A DNA stretch of 64,000 nt from Phenylobacterium koreense (GTDB lineage: Bacteria; Pseudomonadota; Alphaproteobacteria; Caulobacterales; Caulobacteraceae), in assembly GCF_040545335.1 (NCBI RefSeq), contig NZ_JBEPLU010000001.1, positions 1,240,001 through 1,304,000 of the forward strand. Direction: 5' to 3'. Shown here in pieces: positions 8,852 to 17,948 of this stretch. The notes under the pieces are model-generated. The model searched no databases and was not told the origin of the DNA. It worked only from the letters and a program-made list of their open reading frames with translations. Positions within the stretch are counted from its first letter, which is position 1, and every line of letters starts with the position of its first letter. A program made the position numbers and the translations under genes.

Positions 8852-9592
8852 ATGACCGCCATCGCCCTCCCCGAAATCGGCACGCCCGCCCGCGTCGTGC
8901 GCGGCCGTTCGATCCATGACGGCTACCAGCGCGGCTGGGGCCTGATGCATGCGGGCCTGGCCGAGCAGGTGGCCCGCAGCCCGCTCTACCAGGCGGGGCT
9001 GGAGGCGTCCGGCGGGTGGTCGGTGATGGTCGAGGCCAAGCGGATGAACCTCTTCCTGATCCTGACGCGCTTCCTGGAGCGGCTCGAGGGCAAGGACGTG
9101 ATCGAGTTCGGCTCCTATCGCGGAGGCAATGCGCTGTTCATGGCTCGGGTGATGTGGGAGATCGACCCGACCGCGAAGGTCTATTCCTGCGACACCTTCG
9201 CGGGCATGCCGGTGACCGACGCCGGGCGCGACCTGCACGCCAAGGGGGACTTCAGCGACACCTCCTACGAGGCGTTGCTGGATCGCCGCGACGCCCTGGG
9301 CCTGACGAACCTCGTGGTGGTGAAGGGCCTGTTCCAGGATACCTTTCCCGGGATCGCCAAGTCACGCCCGCGCTTCGGCCTCGCGCACATCGATTGCGAC
9401 ATCTATTCCGGCGTCAAGTACGCCCAGGACGCGGTCTGGCCGCGTATGGCGCGGGGCGGCTACCTCGTCTACGACGACGCCGACGCGCCCTCGTGCATCG
9501 GCGCCACCGAGGCCGTCGAGGACCTGATCATGAAGCGCAAGCTTCACGCCGAGCAGGTCTGGCCGCACTGGGTGTTCCGCGCGCGGCTGTGA
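8852..9592 (+). CDS. TylF/MycF-like class I methyltransferase
   Basis: The 246-residue protein has a Rossmann-type SAM-binding segment (VIEFGSYRGGNALFMARV) and the motifs VYSCDTFAGMP and LAHIDCDIYSGVKYA typical of the TylF/MycF macrocin O-methyltransferase family. The late motif GYLVYDDADAPSCIGA matches the metal-binding region of that family. The family methylates sugar hydroxyls, but many bacterial members act on unknown glycans. It stands alone, convergent with ribBX, so there is no cluster to indicate the substrate. Confidence 0.82.
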   Translation: MTAIALPEIGTPARVVRGRSIHDGYQRGWGLMHAGLAEQVARSPLYQAGLEASGGWSVMVEAKRMNLFLILTRFLERLEGKDVIEFGSYRGGNALFMARVMWEIDPTAKVYSCDTFAGMPVTDAGRDLHAKGDFSDTSYEALLDRRDALGLTNLVVVKGLFQDTFPGIAKSRPRFGLAHIDCDIYSGVKYAQDAVWPRMARGGYLVYDDADAPSCIGATEAVEDLIMKRKLHAEQVWPHWVFRARL

Positions 9593-9599
9593 CCCGCGC

Positions 9600-10754
9600 T
9601 CAGTCGAACTGACGGCGCCCCACGATCCGCAGGCCATAGCCGCCGGAGCCCGGCAGGACGGTCTGGGAGTTGGACAGCAGCTCCATGTCGCGCACGCCGA
9701 GGTCCAGCAGGATCTGCGCCCCGACGCCATAGTCCCGCAGGACATTGGCCCCGTGGTCGGCGCCGGTCTCCGCGCCGTAGCGCTCGGAGAGCCAGGCCGG
9801 GTTGGAGTCGCGGATGAACACGGCGACGCCCGCGCCCTCGTAGGCGGAGATCGCCTCCAGGGCCTTCGGCACATAGTCCCGGCGCGTCTCGGCGTGGCCG
9901 AGCATGTCGGCGGCGATATCGACCCGGTGCATGCGCACGAGGGTGGCCTTGTCGGGGTCGATCTTGCCCTTGGTCAGGACTACGTGCTCGGTCTTGTCGA
10001 GGATGTTCCGGTAGATGATCATCCGGAAGCGGCCGCCGTAGGCGCTGTCGAAGGGCGTCTCCAGCACACGCTCGACCTGGCGCTCGGTGCGGCGACGATA
10101 GGCGATCAGGTCGGCGATGGTCCCGATCTTCAGGCCGTGAAGCTGGGCGAAGGAGATCAGATCCGGCAGGCGGGCCATCGACCCGTCGTCCTTCATGATC
10201 TCGCAGATGACGCCGGCCGGGTTGAGGCCGGCCATGCGGCTGATGTCCACCGCCGCCTCGGTGTGACCGGCGCGGACCAGGACGCCGCCGTCCTTGGCGA
10301 CCAGCGGGAAGACGTGGCCGGGCGAGACGATGTCGTCGGCGCCCTTGGTCGGGTCCACCGCCACGGCGATGGTATGGGCCCGGTCGTGGGCGGAAATGCC
10401 GGTGGTGACCCCTTCCCGCGCCTCGATCGAGACGGTGAAGGCGGTGCCGTGGCCGGACTGATTGTCGACGGCCATCGGCGGCAGGCGCAGGGCGCGGGCG
10501 CGTTCGCCGGTGATCGACAGGCAGATCAGGCCGCGGGCGTGCTTGGCCATGAAGTTGATCTGTTCGGGCGTGGCGAACTGCGCCGGGATGATGACGTCGC
10601 CCTCGTTCTCCCGGTCCTCGGCGTCGACGAGGATGTAAGGACGGCCGTTGCGGGCGTCCTCGATGATGTCCTCGATCGGGGAGATCGCCGACTCGTGCGG
10701 CGCCTCGGCGTCGCTGGAACCGTTGGCGGGATTGACGAGGTGCGGGCGGGTCAT
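9600..10754 (-). CDS. ribB: 3,4-dihydroxy-2-butanone 4-phosphate synthase with degenerate GTP cyclohydrolase II-like domain (RibBX type)
   Basis: Residues about 25-225 are the RibB domain, with [12 protein letters not shown] binding substrate and metal and the later [15 protein letters not shown] motif. This part makes dihydroxybutanone phosphate from ribulose 5-phosphate for riboflavin synthesis. The C-terminal 150 residues align in position with GTP cyclohydrolase II but lack the zinc-binding cysteines and the GDVFGS-type motif of RibA. This is the RibBX arrangement described in proteobacteria. I chose ATG 10754, which overlaps the upstream FMN reductase stop by four bases; the open frame continues to 10814. 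Confidence 0.9.
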   Translation of the reverse strand: MTRPHLVNPANGSSDAEAPHESAISPIEDIIEDARNGRPYILVDAEDRENEGDVIIPAQFATPEQINFMAKHARGLICLSITGERARALRLPPMAVDNQSGHGTAFTVSIEAREGVTTGISAHDRAHTIAVAVDPTKGADDIVSPGHVFPLVAKDGGVLVRAGHTEAAVDISRMAGLNPAGVICEIMKDDGSMARLPDLISFAQLHGLKIGTIADLIAYRRRTERQVERVLETPFDSAYGGRFRMIIYRNILDKTEHVVLTKGKIDPDKATLVRMHRVDIAADMLGHAETRRDYVPKALEAISAYEGAGVAVFIRDSNPAWLSERYGAETGADHGANVLRDYGVGAQILLDLGVRDMELLSNSQTVLPGSGGYGLRIVGRRQFD

Positions 10755-11326
10755 AGTCCAGCTTTCATCTTGGCGAAGTCGAGCACCTGCTCGCCGACGG
10801 TCGCAAGCTGCCAAGCATCCTTGGCCTCGATGCAGGCGCCGTCGGCGTCGAAGAGGCCCGACGCCGCGTTCAGGGCCGCGCCGAACGGCGTCGGCCAGCC
10901 CCGCAGTGCATGTATGATCGATCGCAGCGCGGTCAAAGTGGTGCCGGCGGCCTGCCAGCCGTCGGCGGTGATGATGCAGCCCACGGCGCGATCGGTCAGA
11001 TAAGGACGGGCGTCGTCGCGCAGGACTTCCAGCGAGTCCAGCGCATTCTTGATCATGCCCGAGATGGAGCCGTGATAGCCGGGGCTGGCGACGATCAGGC
11101 CGTCCGCGGCCCGCACGGCCTCGGCCAGCTCGAGCTGCGCCGGATCACGGGTGTGGTCGGACGGATTGAAGATCGGCAGGCGGGCGAGGAAGTCCCCGCC
11201 CAGCAGCCGCGTCTCGCCGCCGCCGGCCTCGACCGCGCGCAAGGCCACGGCCAGGGCGCGCTCAGATGTCGAGCCGGGACGGACGGTGCCGCCGATACCG
11301 ACGATCAGCGGCTTTCGCGAACTCAT
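10751..11326 (-). CDS. NADPH-dependent FMN reductase family protein
   Basis: The 191-residue flavodoxin-fold protein starts with the phosphate loop GIGGTVRPGSTSERAL and contains SPGYHGSISGMIKNALD, the flavin-binding signature of NAD(P)H-dependent FMN/chromate/arsenic reductases. It should reduce FMN or quinones in the cytoplasm. Its stop overlaps the ribBX start (ATGA), so flavin use and flavin synthesis are translationally coupled. It sits directly behind the acyl-CoA ligase gene on the opposite side, three bases away. Confidence 0.86.
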   Translation of the reverse strand: MSSRKPLIVGIGGTVRPGSTSERALAVALRAVEAGGGETRLLGGDFLARLPIFNPSDHTRDPAQLELAEAVRAADGLIVASPGYHGSISGMIKNALDSLEVLRDDARPYLTDRAVGCIITADGWQAAGTTLTALRSIIHALRGWPTPFGAALNAASGLFDADGACIEAKDAWQLATVGEQVLDFAKMKAGL

Positions 11327-11329
11327 TCC

Positions 11330-13093
11330 CTACCCCTCGAACAGTTTCTTCAGCTCGGTCTTCACGATCTTGCCGTTCGCGTTGCGCGGCAGCATTTCCG
11401 GCAGGAACACCACCTGGACCGGGACCTTGAAGGCCGCCAGCCGGCTGCGCACGAAGGCCTGGAGTTCGGCCTCGTCCGCGGTTCCGCCCGGCTTCAGGTG
11501 CACCACGGCCACGGGCTCCTCGCCCAGGGTCTTGTGGGGCTTGCCGACCAGGGCGGCGTCCATCACGTCCGGGTGGTCGTACAGCACGTTTTCCACCTCG
11601 ACGCAGTAGATGTTTTCGCCGCCGCGGATGAGCATGTCCTTGGCCCGGTCGATGATATAGAGGAAGCCCTCCTCGTCGAGGCGCGCCAGGTCGCCGGTGC
11701 GCAGCCAGCCCTCGACGAAGGTTTCGGCCGTGGCCTCGGGCTTGTTCCAGTAGCCCCTCACCACCTGCGGCCCCTTCACCCACAGCTCACCCACCGCATT
11801 GGCCGGCAGGACGGTCTTGCCGTCGGCCGGATCGCGGATCTGCATCTCGCCGACCGGCGCGGCGGGCCCGGCGCTGGTGGGGCGATTCTCGTAGTCCCGG
11901 CCCATGTGCGAGGTGAAGGTGGCGGTGGTCTCGGTCATGCCCCAGCCGTTGCCGGGCTGCGAGGCGGGGAAGGTCTCGACGATCTTGCGGACCAGCTCCG
12001 GCGCCGAGGGCGCGCCGCCATAGGCCACCGAGGTCAGGGACGAGAGGTCGTACTTCTCCCGCGCCGGGTGCTCGATGAGCTGCCAGGCGATGGTCGGCAC
12101 GCCGCCGGTGGAGCCGACCTTCTCGCGTTCGATGAGCTGCATGGCCTGCTCGGCGTCCCAGCGCCGCATCAGGACGATCTTGCCGCCGGAATTGAGGTTG
12201 GGCGACAGGTTGGCCGACAAGCCGGTGGCGTGGAACATCGGCACCACCAGCAGGCCGACGCGCTGGGGCAGCTTGTGCGGATCGGACTCCGGCAGGGGCA
12301 GGCCGGCGCGCAGGAAGTTGCGCGAGGCGGAAATCCCGCCGGCCATGATGTTCGAGGTCATGTTGCGATGGGTCCCGAGCGCGCCCTTGGGCTTCCCGGT
12401 GGTGCCCGAGGTGTAGAGGATGGTCGCGTCATCCTCCGGCGCCAGCGGCACGTCGGGCAGCGGGCGGTCGGGAAGTCGGCCCCAGTCGTTGACCTTGCCT
12501 ATCACGTCCTCCAGGCGGCGCACCTTCGGATCGGCGGGCTCGCCCGGCAGGCGCGGGACATAGACCTTCTCCAGGCCCGGCAGCGCGCCGAAGGAATCCT
12601 GGATGCGTTCCAGGCGCTCGTCATCGACAATGGCGATCTTGGTTCCGGAATCGGCCAGCCCGTATTCCAGCTCCGGCCCGGTCCACCAGGCGTTCAGCGG
12701 CGTGACGATGGCGCCGGCGAGGATCCCGGCCCAGAAGGCCACCGGCCATTCGGGCAGATTGCGCATGATGACGGCGACCCGGTCGCCCTTCTTCACCCCA
12801 TCGGCCTGGAGCTGGTGCGCCAGGGCGATGGTGGCGCGCGCGAAGCTCTCGAAGGTGGCGCGGTCGTTTTCGTAGACCAGGAACTCGCGATCCTTGAAGG
12901 TCCGGCCGTTGAGGAAGATGTCGCGGAGGGTCGGAGGCGCGTTCTTCCAGGTGCGGGTGGCGATCCCGCGGATCACCTTTTCCTCGATCTCGAAGCGCTC
13001 TCCCGGGGCGGTGAGGCGGGCATGAGCCTCGGCCACGGTCATCACAGGCCAAACGGGTACTGACGGGGCGGTCTGGGTCTCTACGTCGCTCAC
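11330..13093 (-). CDS. Acyl-CoA synthetase (class I adenylate-forming enzyme)
   Basis: The 587-residue enzyme has every core motif of the adenylate-forming family: the P-loop-like LYTSGTTGKPKGALGTHRN, GWGMTETTAT, the hinge and aspartate in WLRTGDLARLDEEGFLY, and the C-terminal catalytic lysine in NANGKIVKTEL. It should activate a fatty or aromatic acid to its CoA ester with ATP. The chain length is unknown. It starts with GTG at 13093 and lies downstream of an acyl-CoA dehydrogenase on the same strand, separated by a terminator, so the two may be linked in fatty acid breakdown. Confidence 0.9.
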   Translation of the reverse strand: MSDVETQTAPSVPVWPVMTVAEAHARLTAPGERFEIEEKVIRGIATRTWKNAPPTLRDIFLNGRTFKDREFLVYENDRATFESFARATIALAHQLQADGVKKGDRVAVIMRNLPEWPVAFWAGILAGAIVTPLNAWWTGPELEYGLADSGTKIAIVDDERLERIQDSFGALPGLEKVYVPRLPGEPADPKVRRLEDVIGKVNDWGRLPDRPLPDVPLAPEDDATILYTSGTTGKPKGALGTHRNMTSNIMAGGISASRNFLRAGLPLPESDPHKLPQRVGLLVVPMFHATGLSANLSPNLNSGGKIVLMRRWDAEQAMQLIEREKVGSTGGVPTIAWQLIEHPAREKYDLSSLTSVAYGGAPSAPELVRKIVETFPASQPGNGWGMTETTATFTSHMGRDYENRPTSAGPAAPVGEMQIRDPADGKTVLPANAVGELWVKGPQVVRGYWNKPEATAETFVEGWLRTGDLARLDEEGFLYIIDRAKDMLIRGGENIYCVEVENVLYDHPDVMDAALVGKPHKTLGEEPVAVVHLKPGGTADEAELQAFVRSRLAAFKVPVQVVFLPEMLPRNANGKIVKTELKKLFEG

Positions 13094-13120
13094 GAAATCC
13101 TCGATGTGAAAAACTCAAAG

Positions 13121-13150
13121 AAAAAAGGGCGACTCCGGAAGGAGCCGCCC
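13121..13150 (-). terminator. Rho-independent terminator after the acyl-CoA dehydrogenase gene
   Basis: On the minus strand a GGGCGGCTCC stem pairs with GGAGTCGCCC across a TTCC loop and runs into TTTTTTC. It ends the acyl-CoA dehydrogenase transcript before the ligase gene. Confidence 0.8.
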
Positions 13151-13184
13151 ACAGTAGACCGATGCTCGTCGGCTGGAAGTCCTA

Positions 13185-14522
13185 TCAGGCGTTTTCGGAC
13201 GCCTTGGCACGCTCCGCGCCCTGGGCCTTGTAGGCCTCGCGGAGTTCCTTCAGTTCCGTCGCGTACTTCTCCTCGGCCGCCTCTTTCAGGCGCGGGATGT
13301 GGTAGTTCGGGAACAGGTCGTTGTCGGCGCGGTAGTCCTTCAGGACCTGCTTGGCCAGGGTGACCTTGTGCACTTCGGTCGGGCCGTCGGCGATGCCCAT
13401 GACCAGCGACGAGGTCACCATGTGCATGAAGGGCATTTCGTTGGAGACGCCCAGCGCGCCGTGCAGGTGGGCCGCCTTGGTCGCCACGTCGTTGTAGACC
13501 TTGGGCATCGCCACCTTGATGGCCGCGATGTCCTTGCGGACCAGGTTGTAGTCCTTGTGCTTGTCGATCAGCCAGGCGGTGCGCAGCACCAGCAGGCGGA
13601 ACTGCTCGACCGCGATCCAGCTGTCGGCGATCTGCTCCTGGACCATCTGCAGGTCGGAGAGCTTGCCATCGCGCGTGGTGCGCGAGACGGCGCGGCGGCA
13701 CATCAGGTCCAGAGCGTGCTTGCAGGCGCCGACGGTGCGCATGGCGTGGTGCACGCGGCCGCCGCCGAGACGGACCTGGGCGATCACGAACGCAGCGCCG
13801 CGCTCGCCCAGCAGGGCGTCGTAGGGCACGCGGACGTTGTTGTAGCGCACGTAGCCTTCGCTACCGCCGCCGATCTCGCCGGTGCCGACGCCGACGTTGC
13901 GGATGATCTCCACGCCGGGGGTGTCGGTGGGCACCAGGAAGATCGAGGTGCGGCGGTAGGGGTCCTTGGCGTCCGGGTCGGTGATCGCATAGAGCACCAG
14001 CACCTGCGAATAGCGGGCGTTGGTCGAGAACCACTTCTCACCGTTGATGACCCACTCGTCGCCGTCGAGCACGGCGCGGGTCTTGAAGGTCAGCGGATCG
14101 GAGCCACCGGTCGGTTCCGACATCGAGAAGGCCGAGCGGATATCGCCGTTCAGCAGCGGCCAGAGGTACTTTTCCTTCTGCTTGTCGGTGCCGTAGTGGG
14201 CGATGATCTCGGCGTTGCCGGTGTCCGGCGCCTGGCAACCGAACACGGTCGGGGCGAGGCTGTTGCGGCCCAGCTTCTCGTTCATGAGACCCAGCTTGAG
14301 CTGGCCATAGCCTTGGCCGCCGAGTTCGGGGCCGAGGTGGCAGGCCCACAGGCCCTGTTCCTTAACCTTCTCCTGCAGCGGCTTGATGAACTTCTCGCGG
14401 CCCAGCGAACCCCGGACAGCGAGGCCCAGTTGCGAGAGGGGTTCGACCTCTTCGCGCATGAAGTCCTCGATCCAGTCGAGCTTCTTCTGGAATTCGGGGT
14501 CGGTTTCGAAATCCCAAGCCAT
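13185..14522 (-). CDS. Acyl-CoA dehydrogenase family protein
   Basis: The 445-residue flavoprotein fits the longer (about 400-450) acyl-CoA dehydrogenase subgroup. It has the FAD/substrate motif FSMSEPTGGSDPLTF, the WVINGEKWFSTNA strand, and near the C-terminus MGIADGPTEVHK, close to the catalytic region. It should oxidise an acyl-CoA to the 2-enoyl-CoA and pass electrons to ETF. A PsrA-like palindrome lies about 126 bases upstream of the start. Confidence 0.92.
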   Translation of the reverse strand: MAWDFETDPEFQKKLDWIEDFMREEVEPLSQLGLAVRGSLGREKFIKPLQEKVKEQGLWACHLGPELGGQGYGQLKLGLMNEKLGRNSLAPTVFGCQAPDTGNAEIIAHYGTDKQKEKYLWPLLNGDIRSAFSMSEPTGGSDPLTFKTRAVLDGDEWVINGEKWFSTNARYSQVLVLYAITDPDAKDPYRRTSIFLVPTDTPGVEIIRNVGVGTGEIGGGSEGYVRYNNVRVPYDALLGERGAAFVIAQVRLGGGRVHHAMRTVGACKHALDLMCRRAVSRTTRDGKLSDLQMVQEQIADSWIAVEQFRLLVLRTAWLIDKHKDYNLVRKDIAAIKVAMPKVYNDVATKAAHLHGALGVSNEMPFMHMVTSSLVMGIADGPTEVHKVTLAKQVLKDYRADNDLFPNYHIPRLKEAAEEKYATELKELREAYKAQGAERAKASENA

Positions 14523-14647
14523 CTAACATCTCCCATTCATCCGCCCGAACGGCCGGATTTTCCAAAAATCGGTATGGTCGGCCGCGCAGCCGACGTCAAA
14601 TCCTGCGCCCGGACAGCCCCTTAGCTGTCCGACCCTGTGGACATTAT

Positions 14648-14661
14648 CAAACGCTTGTTTG
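14648..14661. promoter_or_regulatory. PsrA/TetR-type palindrome upstream of the acyl-CoA dehydrogenase gene
   Basis: The 14-base element is CAAAC, four bases, GTTTG. It matches the published PsrA-type consensus (G/C)AAAC N2-4 GTTT(G/C) for fatty-acid-responsive TetR regulators. It lies between the divergently placed MATE stop and the acyl-CoA dehydrogenase start, in the dehydrogenase promoter region. Confidence 0.55.
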
Positions 14662-14712
14662 CTTGACGCAACGTCCAGCAGGCGGCCGGGCCGCGTTTTT
14701 CTACGCCCTACC

Positions 14713-16239
14713 CTACTCGGCCGGCGCCTTGGCGGGAATCGTGACGTGCGCAGCCTCTTCCACCGCCTCGGTCTCCTCGGCGACCGCGGGGGTGGCCATG
14801 CCCGTGTCGGGCGCGGCGCCGCGCGGGATCCCGGCCATGAGCCGAGCCTTGCGCCAACCGCCGAAGCGGTAATAGCCGGCGGCCAGGACCAGCGACATGA
14901 TCGAGCCCAGCGGGAAGCTCCACCAGACGGCGTCCTGGCCGAGGTGGGGTTCAAGATAGTGCGCGAACGGGACGCGCACGAACCACATGGAGATCAGCAG
15001 GCCGATCAGCGGCGGCCAGACCGAGCCTGTCGCCCGGATGATCCCGTTGAGGATGAAGGCCATGCCGAAGGGGATGAAGCCCCACAGCACGAAGGCGTTG
15101 ATGTGGATGGCGATCGGGATCGAAGCGCTGCCCGCCGGCAGGAAGAGCAGCAGGACCCAGGGCTCCACCAAATAGATCAGGGCGACCGGAATGGCGGTCA
15201 TCAGGGCGGCGATCATGACGCCCTTGCGCGCCACCTCGCTGACCCGGTCCATGCGGCCGGCGCCGACGTTCTGGGCGGCCATCGACGACACCGCCGCCCC
15301 CAGCGCCATGGCGGGCATCTGGATGTAGGTCCAGAGCTGGATGGCCGCGCCGTAGCCGGCCGCCGTCTGCGAGCCGTAGGCGTTGACGAAGCGGATCATG
15401 ATCACCGCCGCACCTGAGATCACCAGCATCTGCAGGGCCATGGGGAAGCCCTTGACCACCAACGTCCTGATGATCGCGAACTCAGGCCAGAAAAGGCGCC
15501 AATCCTGGCGCTTGAGGATCAGGACGCTGTCGCTCCGGTAGAGGTGGATCAGCATCACCGTCAGGGTGACGGTCTGGGAGATCAGGGTGGCGGTCGCCGA
15601 GCCGGCGATCCCCAGGCGCGGGAACGGGCCGAAGCCCGTGATCAGCATCGGATTTAGGATCACGTCCATGCTGGTCGCGCAGACCGAGAACCAGAAGGGC
15701 GTGCGGCTGTCCCCCGCCCCCCGCTGCGCCATCATCACGAACGAGAAGAAGTACATGAACGGCATGGCGACGAAGATCACCCGCAGATAGGTGATCGCAT
15801 CGCGTGTGGCGTCCGGCGGGGTGTTCATCACCCGCAGGATGCTCGGCGTCAGCAGGAAGCCCGCCACGCCGACCGTCAGCGAAAGAATGAAGAAGAAGGT
15901 GGTCGCCGAGCCGACCACCCGCTTGACCATGGCCAGGTCCTTGCCGCCCACCGACTGGGAGATCAACAGGTTGGCGGCCATGGTCATGCCGAACACAGCG
16001 CCCAGCATCAGGAAGAAGATGTTGTTGGCGTTGACCGTGGCGGTCAGGGCCGCCTCGCCCAGGACGTGGCTGACCCATATGGCGTTGGCCGACCCGTTCA
16101 GGGACTGGAGGATATTGGACCCCAGCACCGGCAGGGCGAAGATGATCAGCGTCTTGCCGATCGGTCCTTGGGTCAGGTCCTGCATGCCATGGGGAGCAGG
16201 TCCGCGGGCGCCGGGCGCCGGTTTCGTCGAAGAATTCAT
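14713..16239 (-). CDS. MATE family efflux transporter
   Basis: The 508-residue protein has about twelve hydrophobic helices in two similar halves and a first helix region GPIGKTLIIFALPVLGSNILQ that is typical for MATE transporters. MATE proteins export cationic drugs or metabolites with sodium or proton exchange in the inner membrane. The substrate is unknown. The C-terminal tail after the last helix is unusually long and ends in an alanine/glutamate-rich stretch. It has its own promoter region of 145 bases next to the APC gene. Confidence 0.9.
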   Translation of the reverse strand: MNSSTKPAPGARGPAPHGMQDLTQGPIGKTLIIFALPVLGSNILQSLNGSANAIWVSHVLGEAALTATVNANNIFFLMLGAVFGMTMAANLLISQSVGGKDLAMVKRVVGSATTFFFILSLTVGVAGFLLTPSILRVMNTPPDATRDAITYLRVIFVAMPFMYFFSFVMMAQRGAGDSRTPFWFSVCATSMDVILNPMLITGFGPFPRLGIAGSATATLISQTVTLTVMLIHLYRSDSVLILKRQDWRLFWPEFAIIRTLVVKGFPMALQMLVISGAAVIMIRFVNAYGSQTAAGYGAAIQLWTYIQMPAMALGAAVSSMAAQNVGAGRMDRVSEVARKGVMIAALMTAIPVALIYLVEPWVLLLFLPAGSASIPIAIHINAFVLWGFIPFGMAFILNGIIRATGSVWPPLIGLLISMWFVRVPFAHYLEPHLGQDAVWWSFPLGSIMSLVLAAGYYRFGGWRKARLMAGIPRGAAPDTGMATPAVAEETEAVEEAAHVTIPAKAPAE

Positions 16240-16384
16240 TCGCTCCCCAGTGCGCCGATGAATAGGCGCGGCCTACGTCCCGACCTCGCCCTTTGAAAAA
16301 CGGACGATGTTCTGCTCACGCCCGGGAAGCAGGCGAAGCAAGTTTAGGTCGGGCGGGGGCGCGGCTTCAAGCGCCGGAAATCAG

Positions 16385-17788
16385 TCAGGCGTTCGCCAGC
16401 GCGCTCTGGGTCCGCCCATAGGCCAGATAGACCACCACGCCGACGCTGTTCCAGATGAGGAAATTGATCATGGTGCTGACCGGCAGGGTCGTGAAAAGAT
16501 AGAGGCAGCCGATCACGGCGATCGGCCCCACCAGCCACCAGAGCGGCGTGCGGAACGGGCGCTGCGCGTCCGGAGCGCGGCGGCGCATCAGCATCATGGC
16601 GAGCGCCGTGGCGATGAAGGCCAGCAGGGTTCCGGCGTTGGCCAGGGCGGCGATCTCGTCCAGGGGCAGGAAACCGGCGATGCTGGCGGCTACGATGCCG
16701 GTCAGCACGATCACCGGCGCGGGCACGCCGCGGCGGCCGACCCTGGAAAGGCCGCGGGGCAGCAGTCCGTCGCGGGCCATGGCGAAGAAGATTCGGCTCT
16801 GGCCGAACATGAAGACCATGATCACGGTGGGCAGGGCGACCACGGCCGCGCCGGCCACCACCGCGGCCACCTGCGGATGGCCCATACCGCGCAGGATGAA
16901 GGCCAGCGGCTCGGGGCTTCTGGAAAAGACGTCATAGGGCGAGGCGCCCAGGGCCGCCGCGGCGACGATCATGTAGATCGCCGTGCAGGCGAACATCGAA
17001 CCGACGATCCCGATGGTCAGGTCCTTGCCCGGGTTCTTGGTCTCCTCGGCGGCGGTCGAGATGGCGTCGAAGCCGTAGAAGGCGAAGAAGATGATCCCGG
17101 CCGCGGCGGCCACGCCCCGCTTGACGCCGTCGGCGCTCATGGCCGCTCCGAAGCCGTAGGGCGCGAAGGGCTCGAAATTCGCTGTGTCGAAGGCCGGCAG
17201 CGTCAGGGCGACGAAGGCGGCCAGGGCGAAGATCTTCACCAGCACCAGGATGAAGTTGACGGTGGCGCTCTCGCGAGTGCCGACCAGCAGCATGCCGGCG
17301 ACGACGATGGTGATCAGGATGGCCGGCAGGTTGATGATCCCACCCGCATGCGGCCCGGCGAGCAGCGCTTCGGGCACGTTCCAGCCTGCCTGCAGCATCA
17401 ACCCGCCCGCATAGCCGGACCAGCCGACCGCCACGGTGGAACAGACCACCGTGTATTCCAGGATCAGGCTCCAGCCGACGATCCAGGCGATCATCTCGCC
17501 CATGCCCACATAGGAATAGGCGTAGGCGCTGCCGGCCTGCGGCATCATGGTCGACATCTCCGCATAGCAGAGCGCCGCGAAGGCGCAGACCGCGCCGGCC
17601 AGGGCGAAGGAGAGGATCACCGCCGGCCCGGCCAGGCCCGCAGCGACGCCGGTCAGCGTGTAGATGCCGGTGCCGATGATCGCGCCGACGCCCAGCGCCA
17701 CGAGATGAGGCCAGCTTAGGGTGCGGACGAGGGCGTGCCCGTCCTGCCTCGGCGGCTGCATCGGCTTGCGGCGCGTTGCGAAACTCAT
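16385..17788 (-). CDS. APC family amino acid permease
   Basis: The protein has about twelve helices and the start motif HLVALGVGAIIGTGIYTLTG that marks the amino acid-polyamine-organocation family (cationic amino acid transporter-like branch). The later FFAFYGFDAISTAAEETKNP is the conserved helix 8 segment. It should import amino acids across the inner membrane. I chose ATG 17788 (467 residues); the longer open frame to 17974 crosses the divergent promoter region. Confidence 0.88.
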   Translation of the reverse strand: MSFATRRKPMQPPRQDGHALVRTLSWPHLVALGVGAIIGTGIYTLTGVAAGLAGPAVILSFALAGAVCAFAALCYAEMSTMMPQAGSAYAYSYVGMGEMIAWIVGWSLILEYTVVCSTVAVGWSGYAGGLMLQAGWNVPEALLAGPHAGGIINLPAILITIVVAGMLLVGTRESATVNFILVLVKIFALAAFVALTLPAFDTANFEPFAPYGFGAAMSADGVKRGVAAAAGIIFFAFYGFDAISTAAEETKNPGKDLTIGIVGSMFACTAIYMIVAAAALGASPYDVFSRSPEPLAFILRGMGHPQVAAVVAGAAVVALPTVIMVFMFGQSRIFFAMARDGLLPRGLSRVGRRGVPAPVIVLTGIVAASIAGFLPLDEIAALANAGTLLAFIATALAMMLMRRRAPDAQRPFRTPLWWLVGPIAVIGCLYLFTTLPVSTMINFLIWNSVGVVVYLAYGRTQSALANA

Positions 17789-17901
17789 CGGCGATTCCCC
17801 CCGGAAAGAACCGCGAGCATGGACCGGGCGGCCGGCGACTTGAAGAGCGCCCTTGCCGTCAAATCCGCCCTTCAGGTTGAAAATGCCCTTGGCTGGCCGG
17901 T

Positions 17902-17910
17902 GGGGGGGGG
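17902..17910. repeat. Homopolymer tract of nine G in the DUF885 leader
   Basis: Nine consecutive G lie between the divergent APC and DUF885 genes, about 38 bases before the chosen DUF885 start codon. Confidence 0.7.
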
Positions 17911-17948
17911 CGCCAGCTTGGCTGTCCCCTTCACTTACTGGACCGATC

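Noticed and set aside
16307..17719. Long plus-strand open frame opposite the APC permease
   Set aside because: It is rich in Asp, Gly, His and Arg as typical for antisense shadows in GC-rich DNA. The minus strand encodes a clear permease.
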